Part shown: one piece after another, positions 22,541 to 32,745 of the stretch
How the letters are laid out: the number at the start of each line of letters is the position of its first letter
Numbering within the stretch: position 1 is the first letter of the stretch
Origin: Ustilaginoidea virens
Lineage: Eukaryota; Ascomycota; Sordariomycetes; Hypocreales; Clavicipitaceae
DNA: 64,000 nucleotides
Assembly (NCBI RefSeq): GCF_000687475.1
Contig: NC_057317.1
Span: 6,138,501-6,202,500 of the forward strand
Direction of reading: 5' to 3'
Translations under genes and position numbers: made by a program
The notes under the pieces: generated by a model
What the model was told of the DNA's origin: nothing
Databases searched by the model: none
What the model saw: only the letters and a program-made list of their open reading frames with translations

Positions 22541-25500
22541 AGCGTTATTTATAGACCGCAGATATAACCAATCTAACAGCCGATTTCAACGCCCCCAACA
22601 TTTTAGACCATTACAACGGCAATTTAGCTTAAATCAACAATATCGCACAAGGCCTAAGAAATGTTTTATTTGCAATAAAATAGGTTGCTGGTTATCAAAC
22701 CACCCTATTAAAGAACAATAAGGCTCCAAGGCCCGTTAGATGTAAAGCCGGTCATACCGTATAACACCTAATGATAAGAAGTTTAGTATCTTTTTACAGG
22801 AATACGAAGGGAATATACAGGATAACCTATAGCAATAAGAGCCTGAAAATACCGATATTAACGATATCGTCGAAGATTTTAAGGCGATAATAGTAGCGGA
22901 TATAAATGACGAGGAAGATATCCCACCGCAAATTATAGCCACCCAATATTTCCTATCACATACGCCGATGCAACCACTATTATCGCCTAATATATTATAG
23001 GCTTTACAAGATGAAATATGCCAGTATGCACTATTACACGATGACCCTTTTCAAATATTACCGGACCGTAACTATACCTTTTTAAAAGAAGAGCGATATA
23101 CCGACCAAGTCTTCCGTAGCATATTACCAGATACCAGCGCTTCCGGCGTTTCAACGGCTAGTATAGGCCAAGCAAAGGCTCTTATAAAAATAATAATATC
23201 GCTAAAAATTGAGAAAAGCCAGTGGCACCATACCATTAAATTTAGCGAAGGTTCGGCTACATCCTTTGGTATACTGCATATCCCTATAATATTTGGGACC
23301 ATCACCTTTCACGTTATTAGTAGCATAACCCCATTCTTATATTCTATTACTGATATAGATAGAATGGGTATTAAGCTAGATAATCTAGCAAACGTACTAA
23401 TATAAGGGAATATTAAAGTCCCTATAATAAGGAAATGGGGACATCCTTAGTGGCCTATAAATGCAATAGAAACAACAGCCTTCCATCTTTCCGCCAGTAA
23501 AATCCGATAATTACACCGACGTTTTAGGCACCCTTCTATAAATAGGCTTGCAAAAGTGCTGCATAGGGCTGGCCACGATGATATAGACCGCAATTTAATC
23601 GAACGCATCACGCAAATATGCCACTAATGCCAGCTAAATGCAAAGGCACCTAGCCGATTTAAATTTACACTTAGAGACGACTGCCAATTTAATTACGAAA
23701 TTATAGTCGATATTATGCAAATAGATAACCGGCCCGTATTATATATAGTAGATACCGCAACCAGCTTCCAAGCAGCTAGATTTCTCGACCCATAAAGACA
23801 GAAGGCCCGAGATATCTGGAATACTCTTAAAGAATGCTGGATAGATACCTATATTGGACCGCCTGACTGGATAGTGCATAATGCTGGAAAGAATTTCGCA
23901 TCCGCTGAATTCCATCATAATGCACGGTTATTAGCTATAAATATTGACGAAGTTCCCGTCGAGGCCCATCATAGTATTGGCAAAGTGGAAAGATATCACG
24001 CTCCATTACGACGCGCCTATACTATTATTAATAGCGAAATAGGCAATATAATAACAAAGGAATAAAAATTACAGCTCGCTGTTAAAGCCGTTAATGATTC
24101 CGCTGGACCAGACGGTCTAGTACCTACGTTATTAGTCTTTGGAACATATCCTAGGCTTACAGATGACTCACCACCAAGCCTATCAGTATCACAACGTGCC
24201 GAGATATTACGGAAAGCCACTAATGCAGCTAGAAAATGCCTTGCAAAGCGGCAAGTTAATGATGCCCTCGCTACCCGTAACGGACCTAATACCTGGCCTA
24301 TTCACCAATTACCACTACAGTCAGATGTACGGGTATAGCGAGAGAAAGGTGGCTGGCACGGCCCATATAAGCTGATAAGCCTTAAAAATGAGACTTATAT
24401 TATGCAAATGCCTTACGGACCAACTAAATTTCGATCAAAAGTTGTTAAGCCTTATATTTATAACCTAGATAAGGACCCTATAGAAATCGTACCTACCGAG
24501 GCCCCGGCCCGTCCCAATAGGATAGATACCCCGGCCCGTCTCGATAGAATAAATACCCCGGCCCGTACTAGCAGGCTAGATCCGGCCCGTTCTAGTAGGC
24601 TAGAAGTCAGAATACCTACTGCAGCTGCCCTATTTAACGTTATAGTCAATAAGGACTAAGAAGAGGCTTTTATTAATACCGTTAATTCTAATGGTATAAT
24701 TAATACTGCCTTTTTGACTGCAAAAGAAAAAGCCGACCTACAGCTTGCAAGTGAATTACGCCAATAAGGAAAAATTACAACGCCTGGAAGCCCATTTGAA
24801 CAATCCGACCAAGCCGAAATAGAAGCGTTATAGGCCCGCGATATATTCCGATTTACCACCTATAATAATAGCAAGCACGGTAACTAACGCTTATTTAATT
24901 CTAGGATGTTAAAGGAAATTAAAGGCAAGGGCACCGCAACGCCATACGAAAAATCACGGCTTGTAATATAAGGCCACAGTGATGATGAAAAGCAATTAAT
25001 ATTAACCCAATCGCCTACGATTCAACGGGCAAGTCAACGTTTATTAATATCTATAGCTCTATTATTATACCGCTCTCACGGCTTATTTTTATGGATAAGG
25101 GATATCACACAGGCCTATATGCAGTCATCTACCACTCTTAACCGGTCAATTATTGCAAAATTACCTAAGCAAATAGCTCACCAATATCCCGATAATATCA
25201 TTATGGAAGTGGTAAAGCCATTATATGGTATAGCTGAGGCAGGCATACATTAGTAGGCAACTTACTTCCGGCACCATCGCGATAAATTAGGCATAACCAC
25301 ATCCACATACGACCCTTGTTTATTAATATCTGACTATAATAACGATAATAATAATACCACGAATAATACCACTAATAATACCACACCTTTTGGTATAATA
25401 GGAATGCAAACAGATGATACCCTTGGCCTTAATAATATATCCTTTTTCGACCGCGAAGATATAGAGCTCACTAAGGCAGAATTTAACGCAAAACCTAAGA

Positions 25501-26396
25501 CGAAATTATCACCTACAATGCCCTTATTATTTAACGGTTGCAAGCTAACTATTAATGCCGATAATGGTACCATGACATTATGCCAGAAAGGCCAGAGTAA
25601 AAATATCGCCCTTATCGACAAGAGCACGCCTATAGCACAACAAACCTATATCGAACAACATGCCCGTGGCGCCTATATTGCAACTATTTGCCAGTCTGAA
25701 GCATCTTATGACCTATCTATTGCAGCATAATAACAACGGCCTGATTCTGATGATATCACTAGATTAAATAAACGCCTTAAATGGCAGCTGGATAATCAGG
25801 ACCGCGGCTTACAATATATTAACCTCGACCTTACTACAGCTAAAATCTTTGTATTTGTGGATGGATCCTTTGCCAACAATAAAGATTTAAGCTCCCAGAT
25901 AGGATATATTGTTATTATTGGCAACGAAAAAGATAACCCAAAGAAAGAAAATACCTTTACGCTAACTAGTAATATCATAACATATAGCTCTACTAAAAGC
26001 AAACGTGTAACACGCAGTGCACTTGCCTCTGAGTTATATAGTATGGTACAAGGAGTCGACATTGCATATGCAATAGGCACAACTTTAAATATAATTACTA
26101 TAAAGCTAGGATTACCAAGAATTCCTACGGTTGTATGCACAGATTCTTTTTCACTATACGAATGCCTTGTTAAGCTAGGTACCACAAAAGAAAAGAGACT
26201 AATAATAGATATCATGGCCTTAAGACGGTTATATGAGCGTCGAGAGATTTATGAGATCCGTTAGATTAACGGGAATGATAACCTTACCGATGCTATGACT
26301 AAAGGAACACTAAATAAGGCCCTCGAGACTTTTGTCGACTACAATAAGGCTACTATTCGTATAGAAGGATGGGTCAAAAGGTCAGCAAGTGGATGA
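22541..26396 (+). pseudogene. Copia H1 gag(C-term)-protease-integrase-RT-RNase H
   Basis: One continuous frame to TGA at 26394-26396, with a limited number of internal TAA/TAG. Domains: zinc knuckle C-X2-C-X4-C-X4-H (KKCFICNKIGCWLSNH, about 22660-22710); protease active site decayed from D-T-G-A to D-T-S-A (about 23130-23147); integrase HHCC region (23510-23640) and core, where the second catalytic Asp reads Asn (H-N-A-G at 23877-23888) and Glu lies in G-K-V-E-R-Y-H (near 23980); a PAR-rich repeat linker (24480-24620); RT with R-D-I-T-Q-A-Y-M-Q (25095-25125), Y-G-I-A-E-A-G (25216-25240) and T-D-D (25410-25420); RNase H with V-D-G-S-F-A-N-N (25858-25885) and S-T-K-S-K-R (25990-26010). The best preserved H-family copy here, but not functional. 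Confidence 0.88.
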
Positions 26397-26574
26397 GTGT
26401 AGTTGGATAATATCTGGTATTATTGGCGCTGTTATTTACGGCAGGGGTATAATACCGGTCGGAAGCATAACCTTCCTAGACCTAGCTACACTTGCCTTTC
26501 TATGTATTTGCCTTACAACCGAGCGATTCCGTTGTTTTGTTATTATAAAAAGAGAGACTGCCAGTGTCGGAATC
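26397..26574 (+). other. 3' untranslated region of H1 with polypurine tract
   Basis: Short non-coding stretch between the pol stop and the 3' LTR. Ends in AAAAAGAGAGACTGCCAG, which abuts TGTCGGAATC of the LTR and fits a plus-strand primer. Confidence 0.65.
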
Positions 26575-27017
26575 GTCGGTTAGTAAGTCAGTCAGTCAGT
26601 CAGTCAGTCAGTCAGTCAGTCACTTAGTCAGTGCACCTGATAGTGACGCGGCAGATGTGGCCATAGCACATATGCATACGTAGTCAGTCAGTCACTTAGT
26701 CAGTGCACTTGATAGTGACGCGGCATATGTGGCCATGGCATATAGGCATACGTAGTCATTGCGTGCCCGGCACACATATGCATATAGGGTATATCGCCGC
26801 CCTCAGTCTTTTCTTGCTTTCTTCTTTCTTAGTTAGACACTTCATAATATATTCACTTCAGGGACGATCAATACCTCTGATAGGTGATACTGTGATAGTC
26901 ACTAATACAGTAGTATCACGCGCGCACCCTACGCACTGGGACCTGGGCCAGCTCAATACAAATTCATACTTAAGGATAACGATACCTACTAATTTAACTA
27001 TGAGATTATCGTTAACA
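26575..27017 (+). repeat. 3' LTR of Copia H1, with (GTCA)n and a 70-bp duplication
   Basis: Starts TGTCGGAATC, as do H2 LTRs on their own strand, but soon diverges. Contains a (GTCA)n microsatellite at about 26586-26622 and two tandem copies of a roughly 70-bp unit (about 26612-26755) starting at CACTTAGTCAGTGCAC and including GTGACGCGGCA. The end at GTTAACA (27017) is placed where H3 integrase sequence begins. The partner LTR is out of the window, so the exact end is uncertain. Confidence 0.7.
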
Positions 27018-28508
27018 TCCTTCATATTGATAATTAGCTAGTATTATATATTGTAAATACCGCAATAAGCTTTTAAGCAGCTAGGTTCCTTAACCTATAA
27101 AGACAAAAGGCCTAAGATATTTAGAATGCCCTGAAGGAATACTAGATTAATATATACTTTGGCCTACTGGATTGGATAATATATAATGCCGGACTAAATT
27201 TTGCTTCTGCCGAATTCCGTTATAATACCCGGCTTCTATCTATTAATATAGATAAAATCCTTATAGAAGCCTATAATAGCATTAGTAAAGTCGAAAGATA
27301 TCACGCCCTATTATGCTAAGCCTATACCATTGTTAATGACAAAGTAGGCGACCTAATAATAAAGAAACAGAAATTATAGCTTGCTATAAAAGCTATTAAC
27401 AATTCTGCTAGACCTAATGGCCTAGTACCTATATTATTGGTCTTTGGATTATATCCTCGACTTATGGATAACTTACTACCTAGCTTATTAGTATTATAAT
27501 ATGCCTTAACGTTACGAAAGGCTACTAATGAAGGTAGGAAATGCCTCGCTAAACGATAAGTCAATAGTGCCCTTATTTAACAGAACGGGCCGGATATATA
27601 GCCTATCTACCAATTACCCATATAGTCGGATGTATAGGTATAGCGCGAGAAAGGTGGCTAGCATAGGCCGTATCGGCTAATCAGCCTCGATAGTAAGACC
27701 TATATTGTGTAAATGTCTTACGGCCCTATTAAGTTCCGGTCAATAGTTGTTAAGCCATATAATTACGACCCTGATATAGACAATCCTAAAGATATCGTCT
27801 ATGCCGAAGGGCCGGCCCGCCCCGGCAGGCTAGAAGTCAGGATACCGGCTGCATCCGTACCTCCAGCCGCGATAATACCTGCAGCCGCGATATCATTATC
27901 GCCTGCAGCCGCGACATTATCGTCGCTTGCCCCTGATAACCTACCTATAGCCGCAATATCATCGTTGCCGGCTACTAGCTCTGATCAAGCCAGGCCAGTA
28001 TTACTATTACTAGTACGGGTAATATCCGATATTATAATTAATAAGGACTAGGAAGAAGCTATTATTAACGCTATAGCTTCTAATACCATTATTGATGCCT
28101 CTTTCCTCAATGCGAAAGAGTAAGCCGACCTATAGCTTGCTAGAAAATTATACTAGGAAGGAAAGATTATAACCCCCGGAGACCCTTTTAAGTAGTCTAA
28201 CCGTATAGAGATAGAAGCATTATAAGCCCGTAATATATTCAGATTAGTTACCTTTAATATCGGTTAATATAGAGCCTAACGCCTATTCAACTCACGTATA
28301 GTACGGGAAATTAAAGGCAAAGGCATAGATGCCCCATACAAGAAATCTAGGCTTATTATATAAGGTTATAGCTATGATGAGAAGCGATTGATATTAACTC
28401 AGTCCCCTACAATCCAACGGGCTAGTTAACGGTTACTAATATTAATAGCCTCTTTATTATAACGCTCTTACGGCCTATTTCTTTAGATACGTAACATTAT
28501 GCAGGCTT
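27018..28508 (+). pseudogene. Copia H3 integrase-RT fragment
   Basis: Older, heavily mutated relative of H1/H2. It enters in the integrase core (I-D-N, L-Y-I-V-N-T), runs through A-S-A-E-F and K-V-E-R-Y-H, a Pro/Ala-rich linker (open frame 27713-28051, beginning MSYGPIKFRS), and stops in RT just after the position matching R-D-I-T-Q-A. It is cut on the left by H1 and on the right by the LTR of G, whose first base replaces the RT continuation. Many TAA/TAG stops. Confidence 0.85.
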
Positions 28509-28760
28509 TATTACGGACTCGGGCTATGCCCGTGTCATGAGATTGGCTGGGGCTCGGGCTGCGCCCATGCCTAGCCCGGGACGGATTATATAAGGCAGAC
28601 GCGCGGGCAATGGGGCAATGCTAGGGCTCTAGCCCGCGCCATATACGGATATAAATAGGCCTCGGAGGGACTCCTATTCGGGTCCTTCCTTTACTCCTTA
28701 GTTTATTCAATATATTCAATTAACGTCTATTTGCAATTGCCCTATGGCTAATCTATCACA
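28509..28760 (+). repeat. 5' LTR of Gypsy G
   Basis: Begins TATTACGGACTC (TG decayed to TA) and ends CTAATCTATCACA, the mirror of the E LTR start TGTGACGGACTGG. Contains the shared GGGCTnnGCCC palindromic blocks near its start, as expected from the reversed orientation. Confidence 0.85.
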
Positions 28761-28789
28761 ATTGAATAAACTCTCTTAACCTTTATTAT

Positions 28790-29932
28790 TATACCATATA
28801 TAACCGCTGATAATAGATATAGACCCCTTACAAAATACTACGGGCCTAGATAATACCCGATATGCCTCTGCTTGCTAATAGGCCGCTCAAATAGAGTCAA
28901 TTACGAATACTATAGAAGTCCTTAATATAAGGTTCTAAGAATAGCTATCCTAAAGCTAAAAGAGTGAGCGCTAGATATACGCCTAGGCTAAACAGACTAA
29001 GTATCAAATACAGGCTCTTATCGACTAGATGTAATAATAACTATTATTAGTCCCTATATCGACCCTAGACTAATCTTAGATTAATTTTATCCTAATCCTA
29101 AAGAAAACCCGACTAAAGCATAAGCCGATACCGGTCGGCAAACCCTTTAATAGCAAAAAGGCTATATTTACTATATAGAAAACCTTTATAGAATATAAAT
29201 TAGAGATCGACCGGGATTTTATTAGCGATAATAAGACCTAGTAGATATTTATCTATTAGAACCTCTTAGCTATAGTCTAATCTTAAATTATAGCCTTTTT
29301 TAAAGAATAGTGCGACCCTTTATTACCGCCCTATAGCCTTCTTTAATTACCTATAGCAACTCTTTAAAGATCTACACTAGGAGAAATATACAATTACTAA
29401 GCTTAAGTATACCCTCTATTAGATACTAAAAGAACCTTTTTCTGCTTTTTTTATACGTTTTAAGGAGAAATTAGCATTAGTAGGAGGGCTTAATTGGCCT
29501 AAATCGGTAAAGCTAGAAATACTCCGATCTGCCCTTAACCTTTATATATTAGAAAAGATTATCGGCCTAGGGGTCTCCCGTAAGGATTATAATACGGCCA
29601 TCGTATAGTATTATAAAATCACTATCGACCTAAAGATAAGTCTTACCGTAAAACGCTATATAGATCCTCCCCGGGATTATAATACTAATACCTAGGATCT
29701 GTAGATAACTGCTCGGGATAAGGACAGTAATACGCCTATAATACGCGTCTATAAGCTGGGTTTAAAAGGCAAGAGACGGTCATCTAGTAAAAGGGCGGTA
29801 TAGGTTTCGAAGGAAGTCCTAAAGGAGTGCTACTAAAAGTCACTTTATACCCAATGCGGGGATGCCGGCTATAAAATATAGGAATATAAGCTGCGGCCGG
29901 CCTATCTCCTATAAGAGATAACTATAGCCTTT
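28790..29932 (+). pseudogene. gag of Gypsy G with zinc knuckle
   Basis: Degenerate gag on the plus strand with many TAA/TAG. Recognisable pieces: the K-P-F-N-S-K-K-A-I-F region shared with C gag (about 29143-29172), a central capsid-like part, and a CCHC knuckle (Q-C-G-D-A-G-Y-K-I, about 29850-29890) in which the first Cys and His are mutated to Tyr. Ends at the junction with the F LTR. Confidence 0.75.
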
Positions 29933-30690
29933 TGTTGAAATCAGCGCCTTTTTAGCTGTATTTTGGTACTGGTCTTGCCATCGTACGACGTCTCTACGTT
30001 GAGATATCGCGGTGGCTATACCAGGCGCTATGGTGGGGCACAGCGCCCCACAACGCCGATTACAGTGGGCCACAGCGCCGGTCACGGCACCGGTACAGTG
30101 ACCCACATCCGGCCACAGCAGCCGGTCACAGTGGGCCACAAGGCCCATAACAGGCGGCGCATTTCTACGGGATTACCAAATGGGCAAATCTTGCTAATAC
30201 CAGCACTTTCGGCCTTCTACATACAGTCTCCCGCTATATCGAGCCTTTACCGCACACCAATATAGGGATTCCGGCCCGTACGGCAGACCAATATAGGGCT
30301 TCCGGCCCGTACGGCAGGCTGTTATAGGGCATCCGGCACACCGCTATAAGCCACTGGGCTTGGTTGGGTAGGCATTGGGTAGGATATTGGGCACGGACTG
30401 GGCACGGTTGGGCAAGACGACTTTTCGTCGGGTTTTTCGCTATTTTTGCGGTTTTTCATTATTTTCAACCGCTTTTTCAAAATGGTAGAAATATATCCAA
30501 AATTCCCTCTTTCTAGCTAGAATAGTCACCAACAATTAGAATCAGATTTCCCTGACATTTTTGCTCTGGTCAACCTCTCGTGCACTTTAAATCTTTAACC
30601 AGCTCTTTGTTTTATTCTGCAACGCCTTGTACGCTACTGTCGGTACTTAGTATACTTTCCAACAGTGTTCTGAGTCACCATTTTGCAATA
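29933..30690 (+). repeat. Copia F LTR (solo or junction LTR)
   Basis: 758 bp, TGTTGAAATC to TTTTGCAATA. It is the reverse-orientation counterpart of the F LTR at 57815-58540. Rich in GGCC/CACAG-type imperfect repeats (30030-30150) and contains near-identical units of about 40 bp around CCAATATAGGG...CCGGCCCGTACGGCAG (30258-30330). It lies between G gag and D' RT and has no matching duplication (CCTTT on the left, AAGGT on the right). Confidence 0.85.
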
Positions 30691-32124
30691 AAGGTCTATT
30701 ATGGCTACATTAAGCCCAATTTATAGCAGAGGTCATAGCTAAATTTGGCTTACAGGATGTTAAACCTCAGCTAATTCCACTGCAACTAGGGGTTCTAAAT
30801 GAATCTAGTGGAAAAGACTTTAGCCCTACTGATCAACGCCTTTATCAAAGCCTTACAGGCACTATAATGTGGCTCATGATAATGACTAGGCCCGACCTAG
30901 CATTTCCAACCTAATTGTAACGAAGTGGCCCAATTGGGCCTTAAGCGGGTGCCGCGTATATCGTCTGGGTTTTAGCCCAACCTTCTATCTGACCATTAGG
31001 CCAGACAAAAGAGTACGTATTGTACCAAGTTACTATGACTTGGTACAATTGATACCTATATCATACTAGCCGCGCGCACTTACTGTAAGCTTGTCCTTAG
31101 TATGAGACGGGCGTAGCCCGAATCTTTGATATAGCTTCCCTCTCCGTAGGCCCTTTAAGCTCGTGTAGCTGGCGCCGACCACATAATACCACACACCCCC
31201 CAGAGGCTAGTAGCATATCCTCTATAAGCCCAGATGAAGAGCCCGCTGTGCGTATGTACCGCATGCGGGATTCGAACCTGTGACCTTGGGTAACTTGGTA
31301 CAAATGTAACGAAGTGGCCCAATTGGGCCCTAAGCGGGTGCCGCGTACATCGTCTGGGTTTTGGCCCAACCTTCTGTCTAACCATTAGGCCAGACAAAAG
31401 AGTACGTATTATACCAAGTTACTATGACTTGGTACAATTGACACCTATATCACACTAGCCGCGCGCACTTACTGTAAGCTTGTCCTTAGTATGAGACGGG
31501 CGTAGCCCAAATCCTTGATACTAATACCTCTCTCGGTTTATGACCAAGGCAACTACTATGCATCTAAATGCTGCGAAGGCCGCTTTTAGCTATCTTAAAG
31601 GTACTGAGAATATAGCTATTTATTATCGTACTACTAATAGCAAGCAACAGCCTATTATAACCGCTTATCTAGATAGCGATTTTGCTGGCTATAAAGAAAC
31701 TTCTAAATCAACTGGAGGTTTTCTTACTACTATTAATAGTAGTCCTATTAGCTGGCGTTTTAAGCGAGCCTCTTTAGTAGTACTATCTACTTTAGAAGCT
31801 GAATCAGATGCTTTACTTGAGACGATCTGTGAGGTATAGTGGCTATCTAACCTCTGTAAAGAGCTAGAACTTAATATAGAACGCCCTATACCGCTATACT
31901 GCGATAACCAAGGCTCTATATCAAATTCTAATGACCCTAATTAGCATGCTCGCACTAAGCACACGCTATTAAAATTCCGGTATATTAGGGAGCAAGCACA
32001 GCTGGGCTTGGTTAATATTACCTACTTACCTACTAATAATATGTCTGCTGACGGCCTTACTAAGGCACTGCCGGGCCCTAAATTTACTAGGTTCCGTGAG
32101 TTACTAGGCCTTAGGGCCTGCTAA
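30691..32124 (+). pseudogene. Copia D' RT/RNase H remnant
   Basis: RT C-terminal part at 30691-30915 (ending D-L-A-F-P-T) and the RNase H domain at 31521-32124. The frame continues across the miniature element once it and one CTAAT copy are removed. RNase H keeps D-S-D-F-A-G-Y-K-E-T-S-K (31674-31710) and E-A-E-S-D-A (31798-31815). Few stops (TAA at the CAA of L-H-Q, TAG at a Gln or Trp codon near 31837). Ends at TAA 32122-32124, like D. Confidence 0.87.
30916..31520 (-). mobile_element. 605-bp miniature LTR element (TRIM-like)
   Basis: Two 216-bp direct repeats (30916-31131 and 31305-31520) flank a 173-bp internal region. The duplication CTAAT occurs on both sides (30911-30915 and 31521-31525). 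There is no coding capacity. A purine tract (minus-strand GGAGAGGGAAG) lies beside the left repeat, so the likely sense strand is minus. Ends resemble the Gypsy E LTR: TGTAACGAAGTGGCCC versus TGTGACGGACTGGCCC. The internal part has a perfect RNA polymerase III B-box (GGTTCGAATCC, 31268-31278, minus). Each LTR has an A-box match (TGGCCTAATGG, minus; 31382-31392 and 30993-31003). Each LTR also has a hairpin; that in the left LTR is a perfect 12-bp stem at 31019-31049. Confidence 0.85.
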
Positions 32125-32247
32125 CTTATATTATTTTTACCAAGGTTTTTTATATGTATATTTTTCCTTAGCCCCTTTTTAATGCATTTTCTTTCCTTAT
32201 CCTTTATATACGATTAGCTTGCTACTATAGTAGCTAATCAGAAGGGG

Positions 32248-32745
32248 TGTTAAAATCCTATGGTAGTCTACTAGACTACTGGCCCTTCTACCGTCTCTTG
32301 GACTTACGACTGTCTTACCGGACTTACGGTAGTCTTACCAACCTTGGGCCTTTACCGTTTATCTGCCGGATTTTCAGTGGATTAGTACTGTATACCAAAT
32401 AAGGCAGGCTTTTATCGGGTCCTATTTTAAATTTGGTAAGGCTTGATATGACGTATTGGGCCTTATTTTTAAAATATATGGTAAGACGGGATATGACGTA
32501 CCGGGCCTGATTTAGAAGATATTTAATAAGGCCGAATGTTACGTGTTACACCGGGCCTTATTTAAAAATATTTAATAAGGCCGGATATTACGTGGCACAC
32601 CGGGCCTTATTTAAAAAATATTTAATACGGCCGGATATTACGTGGCACACCGGGCTTTATTTAAAAGATATTTAATACGGACGGAAATTACGTGGCACAC
32701 CGGGCCTTATTTAAAAGATATTTAATACGGCTAGATATTACGTGG
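32248..32745 (+). repeat. Partial 3' LTR of D' with 50-bp repeats
   Basis: Starts TGTTAAAATCC after a purine tract (GAAGGGG). Diverged copies of the 50-bp unit (CGGGCCTTATTTAAAA...ATTACGTGG) run from about 32450 to 32745. The last 270 or so bp of a full D LTR are missing. Confidence 0.88.

Larger units (their letters stand above)
7160..27017 (+). mobile_element. Copia element H1 (5' LTR outside window), split by H2
   Basis: Plus-strand Ty1/Copia element. The gag part is at 7160-8062 and the rest of gag-pol at 22541-26396, with a 3' LTR at 26575-27017. Removing H2 together with one copy of its AATAC duplication joins the two parts in the same codon frame. H1 is inserted in an older copy of the same family (H3), whose integrase sequence begins right after the H1 3' LTR. 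The polypurine tract AAAAAGAGAGACTGCCAG precedes the LTR, and H2 has a matching tract. Confidence 0.85.
28509..29932 (+). mobile_element. Gypsy element G (same family as E), 5' LTR plus gag only
   Basis: Plus-strand Gypsy fragment inserted in H3. Its 252-bp LTR is the counterpart of the E LTR at 51231-51493 read on the other strand, and its gag aligns with E gag near 57540-57814. Everything after gag is missing: the F LTR begins abruptly at 29933. With no 3' end, no target duplication can be tested. Confidence 0.85.
30691..32745 (+). mobile_element. Copia D' fragment: RT end, RNase H and partial 3' LTR
   Basis: A second copy of the D family, starting inside RT (equivalent to about 47983 in D) and ending inside the 3' LTR. 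It is split by the miniature LTR element at 30916-31520. The LTR part (32248-32745) carries several units of the 50-bp repeat and stops where the LINE J 5' region starts. Confidence 0.9.

Noticed and set aside
31255..31304. Possible tRNA gene (GGTTCGAATCC on the minus strand)
   Set aside because: The T-arm does not pair properly, no acceptor or D-arm lies at tRNA distance, and the motif sits inside a miniature LTR element.
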